NCBI GenBank assembly: GCA_015272395.1
Contig: JACYLQ010000001.1
Location: forward strand, 372,001 to 436,000
Length of the DNA stretch: 64,000 bases
Source of the DNA: Calothrix sp. C42_A2020_038
Lineage (GTDB): Bacteria; Cyanobacteriota; Cyanobacteriia; Cyanobacteriales; Nostocaceae
Direction: 5' to 3'
A program made the position numbers and the translations under genes. Every line of letters starts with the position of its first letter. Position 1 is the first letter of the stretch. The notes below the pieces were generated by a model that saw only the letters and a program-made list of their open reading frames with translations, did no database searches and was not told the DNA's origin. Of the stretch, positions 45,401 through 54,728 are shown piece by piece.

Positions 45401-46132
45401 CTACAGGTATTCTGAGATCACTTGCTTCCATACTACGTAAGCTTTTCCATTCAAATGTAACCCGTCAGATGTAAATTCGGCACCTAGTTGTTTTTGTGAG
45501 TCGAGAAGATGGGAATGTATATCAATGTATTTATAGTTATATTTTATTGCTAAGTTTTGCAAATTGGAATTAAGGTCTATAACTTTTTGGTTATCAGCCC
45601 AATATAAATATATACTATTATTTACTGGCAATACACTTTGAATAAATACTTGGGTATTGGGTAAGTTTTCTTTAAACTTGGTTAAGATGTGTTTATATCC
45701 GTCTACTATAGCTTTGACTGATTTATTAAGCATATGTAAGTCGTTAATGCCGACCATGAGAAAGATTTGTTTGGGTTGGTTTTGAATTATTGTATTAAGG
45801 CGCCGTAATATTCTGTCAGTAGTATCACCTGATATACCACGGTTCTGAATGCTATGATTTTCTAATAGTTCTGTCCATTCTCCTTCGTCTGTAATACTGT
45901 CTCCAAGAAAAATAATACTGTTAAGTTTTATGGGTAATATTTCAAATTGACTCGTTTTGTGGATGTAGTACGGCGGGTTGTGTATGTTAAATATGTTTGC
46001 TTTTTTGTTAAAGATATTTGAATGTGAGATTTTTTGGCACCAGTAAGCTAGACCTCCGTTTTTAAAAGTTAAAATACCAGTGACTATTAGTACTAATAAA
46101 TTAATGCTGATCGAGATGAATAACAGTACCAT
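45401..46132 (-). CDS. SGNH/GDSL-family hydrolase
   Basis: This 243-residue protein has an N-terminal membrane segment (residues ~3-22), so it is anchored or exported. Its catalytic blocks are IIFLGDSITDEGEW (Ser of GDS), NRGISGDTT (Gly), MVGINDLHM (Asn) and TSDGLHLNGKAY (Asp-x-x-His). It is an esterase, lipase or carbohydrate deacetylase of unknown substrate. It starts 2 bp after the stop of miaA on the same strand, so it is likely in an operon with it. Confidence 0.88.
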   Translation of the reverse strand: MVLLFISISINLLVLIVTGILTFKNGGLAYWCQKISHSNIFNKKANIFNIHNPPYYIHKTSQFEILPIKLNSIIFLGDSITDEGEWTELLENHSIQNRGISGDTTDRILRRLNTIIQNQPKQIFLMVGINDLHMLNKSVKAIVDGYKHILTKFKENLPNTQVFIQSVLPVNNSIYLYWADNQKVIDLNSNLQNLAIKYNYKYIDIHSHLLDSQKQLGAEFTSDGLHLNGKAYVVWKQVISEYL

Positions 46133-46134
46133 GT

Positions 46135-47043
46135 TTAGTTAATTTCTGCTAAGAATTTTTGTACTCTTTGCAACACTTGTTCTAATAAATCGGATGATTT
46201 AACATCAAACCATTCAATTTGTGGATATGCATTAAACCATGTGCGCTGTCTCTTGGCAAATTGTCTAGTGTGTAAAACTATTAGCTCTTTTGCTTTGTCT
46301 AAAGTGATTTCTCCTGCTAGATATTGTCTGATTTCTTGGTACCCTAATGTGTTTAGTAAAGGTAAGTCGGCACCATATTTTTTGGATAGATACTCGACTT
46401 CTTCAACAAATCCATCTTTTACCATTTTGTCGGTACGATGGGTAATACGTTGAGTTAAGTGTGTGGAATTACAGTCTAAACCTATTTGGAGTATTGGATA
46501 GGAAGGAGGCTTTTCTCCCTGCTGTTGAGATATAGGTATACCTGTAACATAATACACTTCTAATGCTCTTAAAGTTCTTACAGGGTCGTTAGAATGAATT
46601 TTGGATGCGGCAGTTGGGTCTACTTGTTGCAGCATTGCATATAGTTGACTTTGGTCAAATGTTTCTGCGAGTTGTGTTCTTAACTCGTAGTTGGGCGCCA
46701 CTCGTGGAATCTTCATTCCTTGCACGATTGATTTTATATACAAACCAGTACCTCCAACTAAGAGGGAAGTAGAATTAGGTAAGTTGTTTATCAGGTTATG
46801 AACCTGCTCTTGATAATCAGCAACTGTCATTATATCTGTTGGATTGCAGATATCTATCATGTAATGTGGAACTAGCAAAAGTTCTGATGAAGTTGGTTTG
46901 GCGGTACCAATATTAAATTCACGGTAAACTAGACGCGAGTCAGCACTTATAATTACGGTACTAAGTCGCGTTGCTAACTCTAATGCTAAGGCTGATTTTC
47001 CTGTGGCTGTTGCACCACATATAACAATTAATTTAAAAGTCAT
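46135..47043 (-). CDS. miaA: tRNA dimethylallyltransferase
   Basis: This 302-residue protein has the MiaA P-loop ICGATATGKSALALELA and ISADSRLVYREFNIGTAKP. Other landmarks are VGGTGLYIKSIVQGM, DPVRTLRALEVYYVTG and LGYQEIRQYLAGE. It transfers the dimethylallyl group to adenosine 37 of tRNAs reading UNN codons. Its length matches the family. It is divergent from gyrB, an arrangement common in cyanobacteria. Confidence 0.97.
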   Translation of the reverse strand: MTFKLIVICGATATGKSALALELATRLSTVIISADSRLVYREFNIGTAKPTSSELLLVPHYMIDICNPTDIMTVADYQEQVHNLINNLPNSTSLLVGGTGLYIKSIVQGMKIPRVAPNYELRTQLAETFDQSQLYAMLQQVDPTAASKIHSNDPVRTLRALEVYYVTGIPISQQQGEKPPSYPILQIGLDCNSTHLTQRITHRTDKMVKDGFVEEVEYLSKKYGADLPLLNTLGYQEIRQYLAGEITLDKAKELIVLHTRQFAKRQRTWFNAYPQIEWFDVKSSDLLEQVLQRVQKFLAEIN

Positions 47044-47579
47044 TAGCGTGCTGTGTTACTTGGTACCCATGTTTTATTATTAATATTTCATTGTCACGAT
47101 ACTGTTACAACCATAAATCGATGCAAGCAGGCTACGATTTTTATCTGCTACTTGCTTCCGTCTTAACAAAGGTTAAATTTATGATAAACAGGTTATGGAT
47201 AAATCTACATAAAATATAGGATAATCTTTAATAAGAAAATATTTGTGCTGTTTTGGCGCTCCTTTTAATGGGATAGTCATCGTAAAATTTAATTAAAATT
47301 TAATATTTTGCTTTTTATGTAAATTTATTTCGTATAATAAGCAATTATTACTAAATTTTAATACATATATACTATATTGATATTTAGTCAAGAATTCACA
47401 AGATAAGCACAGAAATATAACGGTTATCGATAGGCGGGTGATGGGGTGTATCCCCTGAATAAATTTACCATAAAATTGCCCTACAGTCGTCAGCAAGGCT
47501 TTTGTGTTAGAATCTTGAAGTGTTTTTGACTTTATCGCTTTTGGAGCGACTTCATCCCACTTCTTAACGGAGAATTTTC
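47044..47579. other. 536-bp divergent promoter region of miaA and gyrB
   Basis: It is AT-rich. The 204-bp minus-strand frame at 47293-47496 shows no ribosome site or family resemblance and is not called. No hairpin or classical promoter was assigned. A sequence GGAG sits a few bases before the gyrB ATG. Confidence 0.45.
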
Positions 47580-50500
47580 ATGACGACAGGTTACGGTGCC
47601 GAACAGATACAAGTTCTGGAAGGTCTGGAACATGTCCGCAAACGACCGGGAATGTATATAGGTACCACCGGAACGCGAGGACTGCACCATTTAGTATACG
47701 AGGTGGTAGACAATTCGATTGATGAAGCTTTGGCAGGGTATTGTACTCATGTCGAGGTTGATTTAAACCCAGATGGTTCGTGTCGAGTGCAAGATAACGG
47801 TCGAGGTATTCCTGTTGATACTCATACCAAAACCGGAAAATCAGCATTAGAAACTGTACTAACCGTTTTGGGGGCAGGTGGTAAGTTTGGAGGCGGTGGT
47901 TATAAGGTATCGGGAGGGCTACACGGGGTTGGAGTCTCGGTTGTTAATGCTTTATCCGAATGGTTAGAAGTTACGGTTTGGCGTGACAAAAAGGTACATA
48001 CCCAACGCTACGAACGTGGTATTCCTCAATCTGATTTGAAGATACAACCTTTTAAAGAAACCTACACTGGTACTGCGGTACAATTTAAGCCTGATGATAC
48101 GATTTTTACCACTGGTACTGAGTTTGATTACATTACTTTAGCTGGGCGCCTGCGTGAGTTAGCGTATCTGAATGCTGGTGTCAAAATTACTTTTACTGAC
48201 AACCGTCTGGAACTCCTCAAAAGTGAGGCGCCTAAAGTTGAAACTTACGAATACAAAGGTGGAATTCGTGAGTATGTAGCTTACATGAACGCTGATAAAC
48301 AAGCGTTGCACGAAGAAATTATTTTTGTGCAAGGGGAACGTAGTAACGTTCAAGTTGAAGTGGCTTTGCAGTGGTGTACTGATGCCTATTCAGATAATGT
48401 CCTGGGTTTTGCCAATAATATTCGTACTGTTGATGGTGGGACACATCTTGAGGGTTTGAAAGCGGTACTAACCCGGACAATGAACACTGTAGCCCGCAAA
48501 CGTAACAAGCTTAAGGAAAATGATTCTAACCTCAGTGGCGAACATGTCCGCGAAGGCTTAACTGCGGTTATTTCTGTAAAAGTACCTGAACCAGAGTTTG
48601 AAGGTCAAACTAAAACCAAGCTAGGAAATACCGAAGTTCGCGGTATTGTTGAGTCTCTTGTTGGAGAAGTTCTCAGTGAGTACTTAGAATTTCATCCAAG
48701 TGTCGCCGATTCGATTTTAGATAAAGCTATTCAAGCTTTTAAGGCTGCCGAAGCCGCGCGTCATGCGCGCGAGTTAGTACGTCGTAAATCCGTACTAGAA
48801 TCCTCCCCTTTACCTGGTAAATTAGCTGATTGCAGCAGCCGTGACCCCGGCGAATCAGAGATATATCTGGTGGAAGGCGACAGTGCTGGGGGATGTTGGA
48901 ATTTATACACAAAAATTGCACTTGCTGATGGGCGCCATTTGACTCTAGAGGAGATAATAAAGGAGCAAGAACAAGGAATACAGAACTATTGCTATACAAT
49001 TCGTGATAGTGGAAATATAGGTATAGAGCGTATAATTAATGCTCGTAAAACCAAAGAAAATACTGAAGTTGTTAAGGTAACGCTTGATAACGGAGAGGAA
49101 CTAATTTGTACTCCTGACCATCCTTTTATGCTACGGGATGGAAGTTACAAGCCAGCTAGTTTGTTAAATCCAGAAGACTCGCTGATGCCTTTATATCGGA
49201 AAATATCCCAGAAGAATGAGCGTGGACAAGGGCTTAATGGTTATGAAATGGCGTGGAACCCTTTAAAAGATGATTGGATTTACACACATTTACTCGCGGA
49301 CTTCTATAACCTGGAACACGGTGTTTACGAAGCAAAAGGTAGGTGTCATCGTCATCATATTGATTTCAACAAGCGTAACAACAACCCAACAAACATCCTT
49401 CGGATGACACCCGAAGCACACTTAGCATTGCATCGTGAAAATATTGAGAAAACATTACATAGACCAGATGTAATCGAAAAAAGCCGTCAAGCTCACATGA
49501 ATCCAGAGTTTCGTGCTTTCATGAGCGAGCGGATGCAACGAGAGGACACACGTAGAATTCTTTCTGAACAAGCAAAAGCACAATGGGAAGATGAAGCATA
49601 TAAAGAGTTTATGGTACAAAAGTGGCGTGAGTTTTATGATACTAATGAAGCTTACCGTCAAGAAAACAACGAACAGCTAAACCGTGCGCAGGAAGAGTAC
49701 TGGAGCGACGAAGCGAACCGACTCAAACAGTCGCAGCGTGTGCGCGATTATTATGCAAATAATCCTGAAGCCCGTAAAATACTTTCAGAATTAGCAAAAG
49801 TGCAATGGCAAAATGAAGAACTACTAGCATGGCGCCGCGAAAAGACAAAGCAGCAATGGAAGAGTTACGATTATCGAGAAAGTCGTCGCAAAGCACTTAA
49901 TAAAACCTACTACCTCAAAACAATGGCTGCTTTGAAGGAGGTACACAGACAAACTGGTTGGGTAGATCCCGAAGTTTACGACGACTATCGGTGCCGATTA
50001 AAAGATAAATCTTTACTGTGTTGGGATACATTTTGTAAACGCTACTTCAAAGGTAGCGATCATCTTGCTAGGCAAGCAGTTATTAACTATAACCACCGCA
50101 TTGTCAAAGTAGAGCATCTAGAAGAAAAAATGGATGTATATGACATAGAAGTGCCAAACAGCCATAACTTTGCTTTAGCAAGCGGTGTATTTGTTCATAA
50201 CAGCGCTAAACAAGGACGGGACAGACGCTTCCAAGCAATTCTTCCATTGAGAGGTAAAATTCTTAACATTGAAAAAACAGATGATGCCAAAATTTATAAA
50301 AACAATGAAGTTCAATCTTTGATTACCGCTCTTGGTTTAGGTGTCAAAGGAGAAGAATTTGATGTCTCACAATTACGATATCATCGTGTAATAATTATGA
50401 CTGATGCTGATGTCGATGGGGCACACATACGTACATTATTGTTAACCTTCTTCTACCGCTATCAGCGCGCGTTAGTCGAACAAGGACACGTATATATTGC

Positions 50501-50825
50501 TTGCCCACCGTTGTATAAGATAGAACGTGGACGTAATCACTACTACTGTTACAGTGACCGAGAAAAAGCGCAAATCATCGGGCAATTTCCAGAAAATGCT
50601 AACTACACCATTCAGCGCTTTAAAGGCTTGGGTGAAATGATGCCAACTCAGCTTTGGGAAACGACGATGAACCCCGAAACTCGCACCCTTAAACAGGTAG
50701 AAATTGAGGACGCAGCGGAAGCAGACCGTATTTTTACAATACTAATGGGGGATAGAGTACAACCACGTCGTGAATTCATTGAGACTTACGGTTCTAAGCT
50801 TGATTTGACAGACTTAGATATTTAA
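47580..50825 (+). CDS. gyrB: DNA gyrase subunit B with intein
   Basis: The 1081-residue precursor would give a 645-residue GyrB once 436 residues are spliced out. GyrB landmarks include RKRPGMYIGTTG, VVDNSIDEALAGY, GRGIPVDTHTKTGKSALETV and SGGLHGVGVSVVNALSEWL. In the TOPRIM region EGDSAGG is split from SAKQGRDRRFQAILPLRGK by the intein; ADVDGAHIRTLLLTFFYR and RFKGLGEMMP follow. The host exteins appear intact. GyrB supplies the ATPase and half of the cleavage site of gyrase, which supercoils DNA. A strong hairpin terminator lies right after the stop. Confidence 0.97.
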   Translation: MTTGYGAEQIQVLEGLEHVRKRPGMYIGTTGTRGLHHLVYEVVDNSIDEALAGYCTHVEVDLNPDGSCRVQDNGRGIPVDTHTKTGKSALETVLTVLGAGGKFGGGGYKVSGGLHGVGVSVVNALSEWLEVTVWRDKKVHTQRYERGIPQSDLKIQPFKETYTGTAVQFKPDDTIFTTGTEFDYITLAGRLRELAYLNAGVKITFTDNRLELLKSEAPKVETYEYKGGIREYVAYMNADKQALHEEIIFVQGERSNVQVEVALQWCTDAYSDNVLGFANNIRTVDGGTHLEGLKAVLTRTMNTVARKRNKLKENDSNLSGEHVREGLTAVISVKVPEPEFEGQTKTKLGNTEVRGIVESLVGEVLSEYLEFHPSVADSILDKAIQAFKAAEAARHARELVRRKSVLESSPLPGKLADCSSRDPGESEIYLVEGDSAGGCWNLYTKIALADGRHLTLEEIIKEQEQGIQNYCYTIRDSGNIGIERIINARKTKENTEVVKVTLDNGEELICTPDHPFMLRDGSYKPASLLNPEDSLMPLYRKISQKNERGQGLNGYEMAWNPLKDDWIYTHLLADFYNLEHGVYEAKGRCHRHHIDFNKRNNNPTNILRMTPEAHLALHRENIEKTLHRPDVIEKSRQAHMNPEFRAFMSERMQREDTRRILSEQAKAQWEDEAYKEFMVQKWREFYDTNEAYRQENNEQLNRAQEEYWSDEANRLKQSQRVRDYYANNPEARKILSELAKVQWQNEELLAWRREKTKQQWKSYDYRESRRKALNKTYYLKTMAALKEVHRQTGWVDPEVYDDYRCRLKDKSLLCWDTFCKRYFKGSDHLARQAVINYNHRIVKVEHLEEKMDVYDIEVPNSHNFALASGVFVHNSAKQGRDRRFQAILPLRGKILNIEKTDDAKIYKNNEVQSLITALGLGVKGEEFDVSQLRYHRVIIMTDADVDGAHIRTLLLTFFYRYQRALVEQGHVYIACPPLYKIERGRNHYYCYSDREKAQIIGQFPENANYTIQRFKGLGEMMPTQLWETTMNPETRTLKQVEIEDAAEADRIFTILMGDRVQPRREFIETYGSKLDLTDLDI
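48894..50201 (+). mobile_element. GyrB intein (436 residues) with HNH endonuclease domain
   Basis: It begins with Cys439 (CWNLYTKIALADGR) directly after EGDSAGG and ends VFVHN before Ser875 of SAKQGRD, the expected +1 nucleophile. Splicing block B carries TPDHPFMLRDGSY; the C-terminal blocks are VYDIEVPNSHNFALASG and FVHN. In the middle GRCHRHHIDFNKRNNNPTNI marks an HNH-type homing endonuclease rather than the LAGLIDADG type. It is followed by about 120 residues of Trp-containing helical repeats (AKAQWEDEAYKEF, EEYWSDEANRLKQ, AKVQWQNEELLAW). All splicing residues seem present, so it is probably active. Confidence 0.93.
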
Positions 50826-50837
50826 TTGAAGTAAACA

Positions 50838-51434
50838 CTAGAAAGGTGCCTTGACGAAGGTGCCTTTCTTTTTAACGTGACTACATATAAAAGGGTCGAA
50901 CCCAGGTATATCGTAGGGATAAGTGTAGAGAGGTAGAAAACGATTTTGACTACCTGAATAAACTTGTGATTTTAAGGTAATGTTCAGAAGAGTCCAAGTT
51001 TCAGAGAATTTAGGGTTCTTTACTATCTCCCTGAGTTGTGTAACTTTTTGAAGTTTATATTCTTGCGAAGCATTTGACCATACTTGTTGTAAGTTCAACC
51101 AATTACTTTCACTCTCAGCTAACTTAATTTTATTATCTAAAGGAATTTGATGAAATTGTTTCTGAATTCCAAGCAGTACTTCTTTTTTTACTTGGTTTGA
51201 TAGCAAAGGTCTGCCAATTAGTTGCTCCGTAAAATTATGCAATTCAAAGTATGATTCTATTGCGCGCTTAGTAACAACAATCTTAGTCATTATACTTGGT
51301 TCATTCAATTTCTTCTCTGCTAGTAACTTGAGATATATTTCAGTATGCATCTGTTCGCGTAATTTAGCCTGCAATATAGGATTTAACTGTCTAATTTCTG
51401 GTAATAATTTTGCTAGTTTGGATGTTGGAAACAA
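50838..51434 (-). CDS. Unknown soluble protein, 198 residues
   Basis: The protein is helical and hydrophilic (LAKLLPEIRQLNPILQAKLR, KIVVTKRAIESYFELHNFTE), with a C-terminal segment LPLYTYPYDIPGFDPFICS. It has no signal peptide. I do not recognise a family. Its last codons (KKGTFVKAPF) are the reverse complement of the gyrB terminator, so the original C-terminus may have ended earlier or been extended by mutation. No clear ribosome site is seen. It is convergent with gyrB. Confidence 0.5.
   Translation of the reverse strand: MFPTSKLAKLLPEIRQLNPILQAKLREQMHTEIYLKLLAEKKLNEPSIMTKIVVTKRAIESYFELHNFTEQLIGRPLLSNQVKKEVLLGIQKQFHQIPLDNKIKLAESESNWLNLQQVWSNASQEYKLQKVTQLREIVKNPKFSETWTLLNITLKSQVYSGSQNRFLPLYTYPYDIPGFDPFICSHVKKKGTFVKAPF
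50841..50873 (+). terminator. gyrB terminator
   Basis: GAAAGGTGCCTT and AAGGTGCCTTTC pair with two G-U wobbles around GACG and are followed by TTTTT. It lies 16 bp after the gyrB stop codon. It overlaps the 3' end of the convergent gene. Confidence 0.8.
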
Positions 51435-51898
51435 TTCGACGAATTAACTTCATGTACCGAATCCTTTTTTGGTAATCAACAATGAATTACTCAAAAGCAC
51501 TCCTTGTTTTGTTTGCTCTTATACTAGCGGAAACATTACACGGCGCCACAACTAACAATCTTTATCTTCCATCCGGTTGTGTGTCTTCCGCATTTTCTAC
51601 CTGCGGATACATTAGTTCTGCTATTTTAATATAAAAATACATGCACAAAATACTGGCGCCTTAGAGCGTTGAGAAAGCTTCTAGACAGGCACCGAAAAAA
51701 ACAGTCCCAGCAATATTGACAGGTTTAGGTACTTTGACCACAATACACGTGGTTTTAATGGATACCCTTTTTCCGTTCTCCAACTCGGTTTCTGTGGTCG
51801 CAACAGCAGAAGCTGATATAGCTTAAATCCTCACCTGCATCGACAAGATTCTCCCCGTACACCTGCGATATTTCCTTATTTTGCAAAATCATGAATTT
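51435..51898. other. 464-bp region without a recognisable gene
   Basis: It contains GGCGCC near 51543 and 51656. On the minus strand 51665-51800 translates without stops (TTCIVVKVPKPVNIAGTVFF...), but it lacks a start with a ribosome site and matches nothing I know. It may be eroded coding sequence. Confidence 0.35.
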
Positions 51899-52162
51899 TC
51901 ATAGCGTGATCGCTTCTTTCCAATAACTGGAGTAACATTTACTAATAAGTTGAAAACCCAACGATTGATACAGTCCAATTGCTTCGAGATTGTCTTTATT
52001 GACCCATATTTTTACCCTTGGATACGTTTCTAATAATTCCCCAATCAAAAACGCGAGTAATTTGCGAGCAAATCCCTGTCTGCGAAATTGCGAGAATGTG
52101 AATGGGGCGATCGCAAAAGCATCACGTCTAGTTGTAGTGTAGCGAAAGGGTGACAAAAACAT
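51899..52162 (-). pseudogene. GNAT acetyltransferase fragment (C-terminal half)
   Basis: The 87-residue frame carries the GNAT acetyl-CoA loop FRRQGFARKLLAFLIGELLE and the following motif B region VNKDNLEAIGLYQSLGFQ. The usual ~60-70 N-terminal residues of the fold are missing, and the opening (MFLSPFRYTTTRRDAFAIAP) is atypical. It is probably a truncated remnant. One of only two HIP1 octamers in the window (52107-52114) lies inside it. Confidence 0.6.
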
Positions 52163-52494
52163 CTAAAACACAGACTCAATAAGTAGTTTCGTCACCCCTT
52201 CAGGTTCTATTGACATCCCAGGTGAAAATTTGGCGCCGAATACCGTTTACAACGGAGCGGGAGCGAGCGTTGTGTCAAAACACACGTTAGTTATACAAAA
52301 AAATGAAGTAATCTTAATTTGTTAAAAGCTATATCCTATAAGTATTTGCGACTCCACAGGCTTTTCCTAAATCAAATATTAGGTCTACATGTTAATCATC
52401 GAACTGGCTCTAGAATCATTATCCCAGACTGGGCAATTATCAGAATATCTACTTATAATATTCCCATAATTTAGAAATTAACTGTCAAGCAAAT
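52163..52494. other. 332-bp intergenic region
   Basis: It lies between the GNAT fragment and the HAD/membrane gene, with one GGCGCC near 52231. No coding sequence or clear promoter was recognised. Confidence 0.35.
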
Positions 52495-54057
52495 ATGAAT
52501 ACACAAGGATTGAACAATGAATTGAACGTGGTAATAGGAGTTGACGAATTGACTCAATCCTCTGAGGTGGAAACTTTATCTTTTTTCCGTGACCAATCAA
52601 AAGCAAGTTTAGTCATTTTAGATTTTGACGAAACCCTATTATTGAGAAACTCCACAGAAGAGTATCTGAATACAATTCAACCACGAGCGATCGCCGCCAT
52701 CATTTTATATATTTTAGATGCTATAAAACCGTGGAAATTTTTACCAGGGAAAACGGGTGGAGACACCTGTCGGGACTGGATTCGTGTCCTCGTTTTAACG
52801 ATTCTATTTCCTTGGAATATATTCTTGTGGAGAAATCACGCTTGTCAATTAGCAGCAAACTTGATCAATACAGAATTAGTCGCAGCGATTACAACCCATA
52901 AATCCCATAAAATAGTTGTTGCTACCAAAGGATTTGAATTTATAGTTCAACCGATGATTAAACAGCTAAATTTCGCCATTCATGAACTGATTGGTTGTCG
53001 ATTTTGGTTGGGATGTATAGATAGACATAAAAATAAAGAAGATTTAATTGCGAGGAAAATCAGTTTAGCAGAAATCAAAGAAAGTGTTGTGGTGACTGAT
53101 TCTCGTGATGATGCATCCCTATTGGCAATTGTTAAACATCCGTTTTTAGTCATTTGGGAACAGGCAAAATATATTCCCGCGATGCAAGATGCCTATATTC
53201 CCCTATTTTATCTAGAAAAGGTCAAACGTCCAGGTCAACAAACCATCAAAAAAATTATTATTAAAAATCACCTTGTTTCCCTGATATTAGCCCTCAGTTT
53301 GATTAGCTCCCATCCAATTTTCCATATAACTGGAATTACCTTACTTGTGATTGCCTTCTGGTGTATCTACGAACTGGGATACTATGAAAATGACCAAATT
53401 GCCGAAAAATTTGAGCAAAAACCTGTCCTGTCAGCAACCTACCACCAGTATAAATCGAAAATGAATCAATGGCAGCCTTGGTATTGGGCTGTTTTTATTT
53501 CATTTTTAGGAGTTGGATGTATCGAAGCCAGTCAAATTGATCTTTGGCAAGCCAACCATTTAGTAATTTCCGAATTATTAGTCAAAGAGCATATTCAAGA
53601 TTTGTCTATCAAATTCTCTTTGTGGTTAAGTATACTGTTATTCACTCGCCTAACCTATGTTGCTTACAACTATCTAGACAAACAAACAAGGATTTGGATC
53701 TACCCCATTTTACAAGTTTGGAAATTCTTTGGTTTTCTTGTAGTTAGTATTAGCAATCTTGTCGGTGTAATTCTCTTATTTAGTCAATTATTAGTAGAAT
53801 GGATTCCCTACAGCATATATCGATGTGGAGGGAATCGTCACAACTTTAAAGAACAGATTTTCCGTTTCTTTATTTACATCTTTTTATGTCTCATAATTGC
53901 CATCGGAATGCATGATGCGTCACTGTTAATCAATCCTCAATTTGCGATTATCCTCATTTGGGCTGGTTTACGCAGTAAGTCAGAATTGATGGGTTTATGG
54001 AGTAATGCTTACCTACTTTCCCAAACACCCCCAAGTCATATACCTAAATCTGATTGA
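52495..54057 (+). CDS. HAD-like phosphatase domain fused to a polytopic membrane domain
   Basis: In this 520-residue protein, residues ~35-235 are HAD-like. Motif I is LVILDFDETLLLRNS, KIVVATKGFEFIVQ sits at the motif II position, and VTDSRDDASLL at motif IV. Residues ~255-510 hold about seven membrane segments. Between the second and third lies IYELGYYENDQIAEKFEQKP, loosely like the NDxxD region of UbiA-type prenyltransferases. HAD-UbiA fusions are known in bacteria, where a lipid-linked phosphate is thought to be processed. That assignment is inference and the catalytic Asp pattern is imperfect. It carries the second HIP1 octamer (52687) and no GGCGCC. Confidence 0.6.
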   Translation: MNTQGLNNELNVVIGVDELTQSSEVETLSFFRDQSKASLVILDFDETLLLRNSTEEYLNTIQPRAIAAIILYILDAIKPWKFLPGKTGGDTCRDWIRVLVLTILFPWNIFLWRNHACQLAANLINTELVAAITTHKSHKIVVATKGFEFIVQPMIKQLNFAIHELIGCRFWLGCIDRHKNKEDLIARKISLAEIKESVVVTDSRDDASLLAIVKHPFLVIWEQAKYIPAMQDAYIPLFYLEKVKRPGQQTIKKIIIKNHLVSLILALSLISSHPIFHITGITLLVIAFWCIYELGYYENDQIAEKFEQKPVLSATYHQYKSKMNQWQPWYWAVFISFLGVGCIEASQIDLWQANHLVISELLVKEHIQDLSIKFSLWLSILLFTRLTYVAYNYLDKQTRIWIYPILQVWKFFGFLVVSISNLVGVILLFSQLLVEWIPYSIYRCGGNRHNFKEQIFRFFIYIFLCLIIAIGMHDASLLINPQFAIILIWAGLRSKSELMGLWSNAYLLSQTPPSHIPKSD

Positions 54058-54728
54058 ATGGTTCAGGACTTACGCACATATTATTTGTAGTTCGTTTTTT
54101 TACACGAACTACATAATTTGTCATGGGCGCCCGTACTGACTCGGTCTGCTTTGCACGCCGAGTCAGATAACCCGCAACTTGGGTAAATATCAGAAGTTTT
54201 GATAAGTTCGAGAATTGGATCCCCACACAACCCTGCTTACCAAGAGGGGCGTTGTGGAACAGCCAGGAAAGCCTGTTCTATTGTTCGAGGCTTGCGATGC
54301 CTGAACCAGAAGACATTATTTATACCACCAAAATTTATTACACAGACCACTAAGATAACTACTATAGTACATAAATATAGGTGTCGCTATGAAACTCCAA
54401 GATTGCGAGCAAACTAGTGGCACCATACACCTAACATAAGTTCCAGATAAACAATGATGTAATATACTTAAATAAGTTATCTGATGCTACTACCATGCGA
54501 CAGTTCAAGAGTAGGCTAATTACAGCCTCAAGCCTAGCTTTTACCGTAGGTATTAGTATCTTTGAGACTCTGCATTGAACCAGTCCTTGAGCGAAGCAAA
54601 AAATTTGGGCGTTGCCAGTATTAAATCACACATGATGAAACAAGTCAAACCAAGCGCTTGATTTATCTATACTCATTGTGATATTTTCTATCCAATTCTA
54701 GCAAAATAATCATTTATTCTTAATTTTT
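54058..54728. other. 671-bp gene-poor region with repeats and a truncated signal-peptide ORF
   Basis: It includes a hairpin TGACTCGG...CCGAGTCA (54137-54165), the dispersed repeat at 54248-54305 and a motif TTATTACACAGACCACT near 54333. A 27-codon frame at 54495-54578 (MRQFKSRLITASSLAFTVGI...) looks like an isolated signal peptide without a mature protein. A half-MITE end, TTTGGGCGTTGCCAG, lies near 54605. No complete gene is seen. Confidence 0.45.
54248..54305. repeat. Dispersed repeat, inverted relative to 32585-32638
   Basis: The stretch beginning GTTGTGGAACAGCCAGG and continuing to GCCTGTTCTATTGTTC and TGCGATGCCTGAA is closely similar to the reverse complement of 32585-32638. It has internal arms GAACAG...CTGTTC. 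Confidence 0.55.

Noticed and set aside
47293-47496. 67-residue minus-strand ORF in the miaA-gyrB gap
   Set aside because: It is AT-rich, lacks a ribosome site and shows no recognisable feature.
51665-51800. Stop-free minus-strand stretch TTCIVVKVPKPVNIAGTVFF
   Set aside because: No start codon with a ribosome site and no recognisable family; too short to call.
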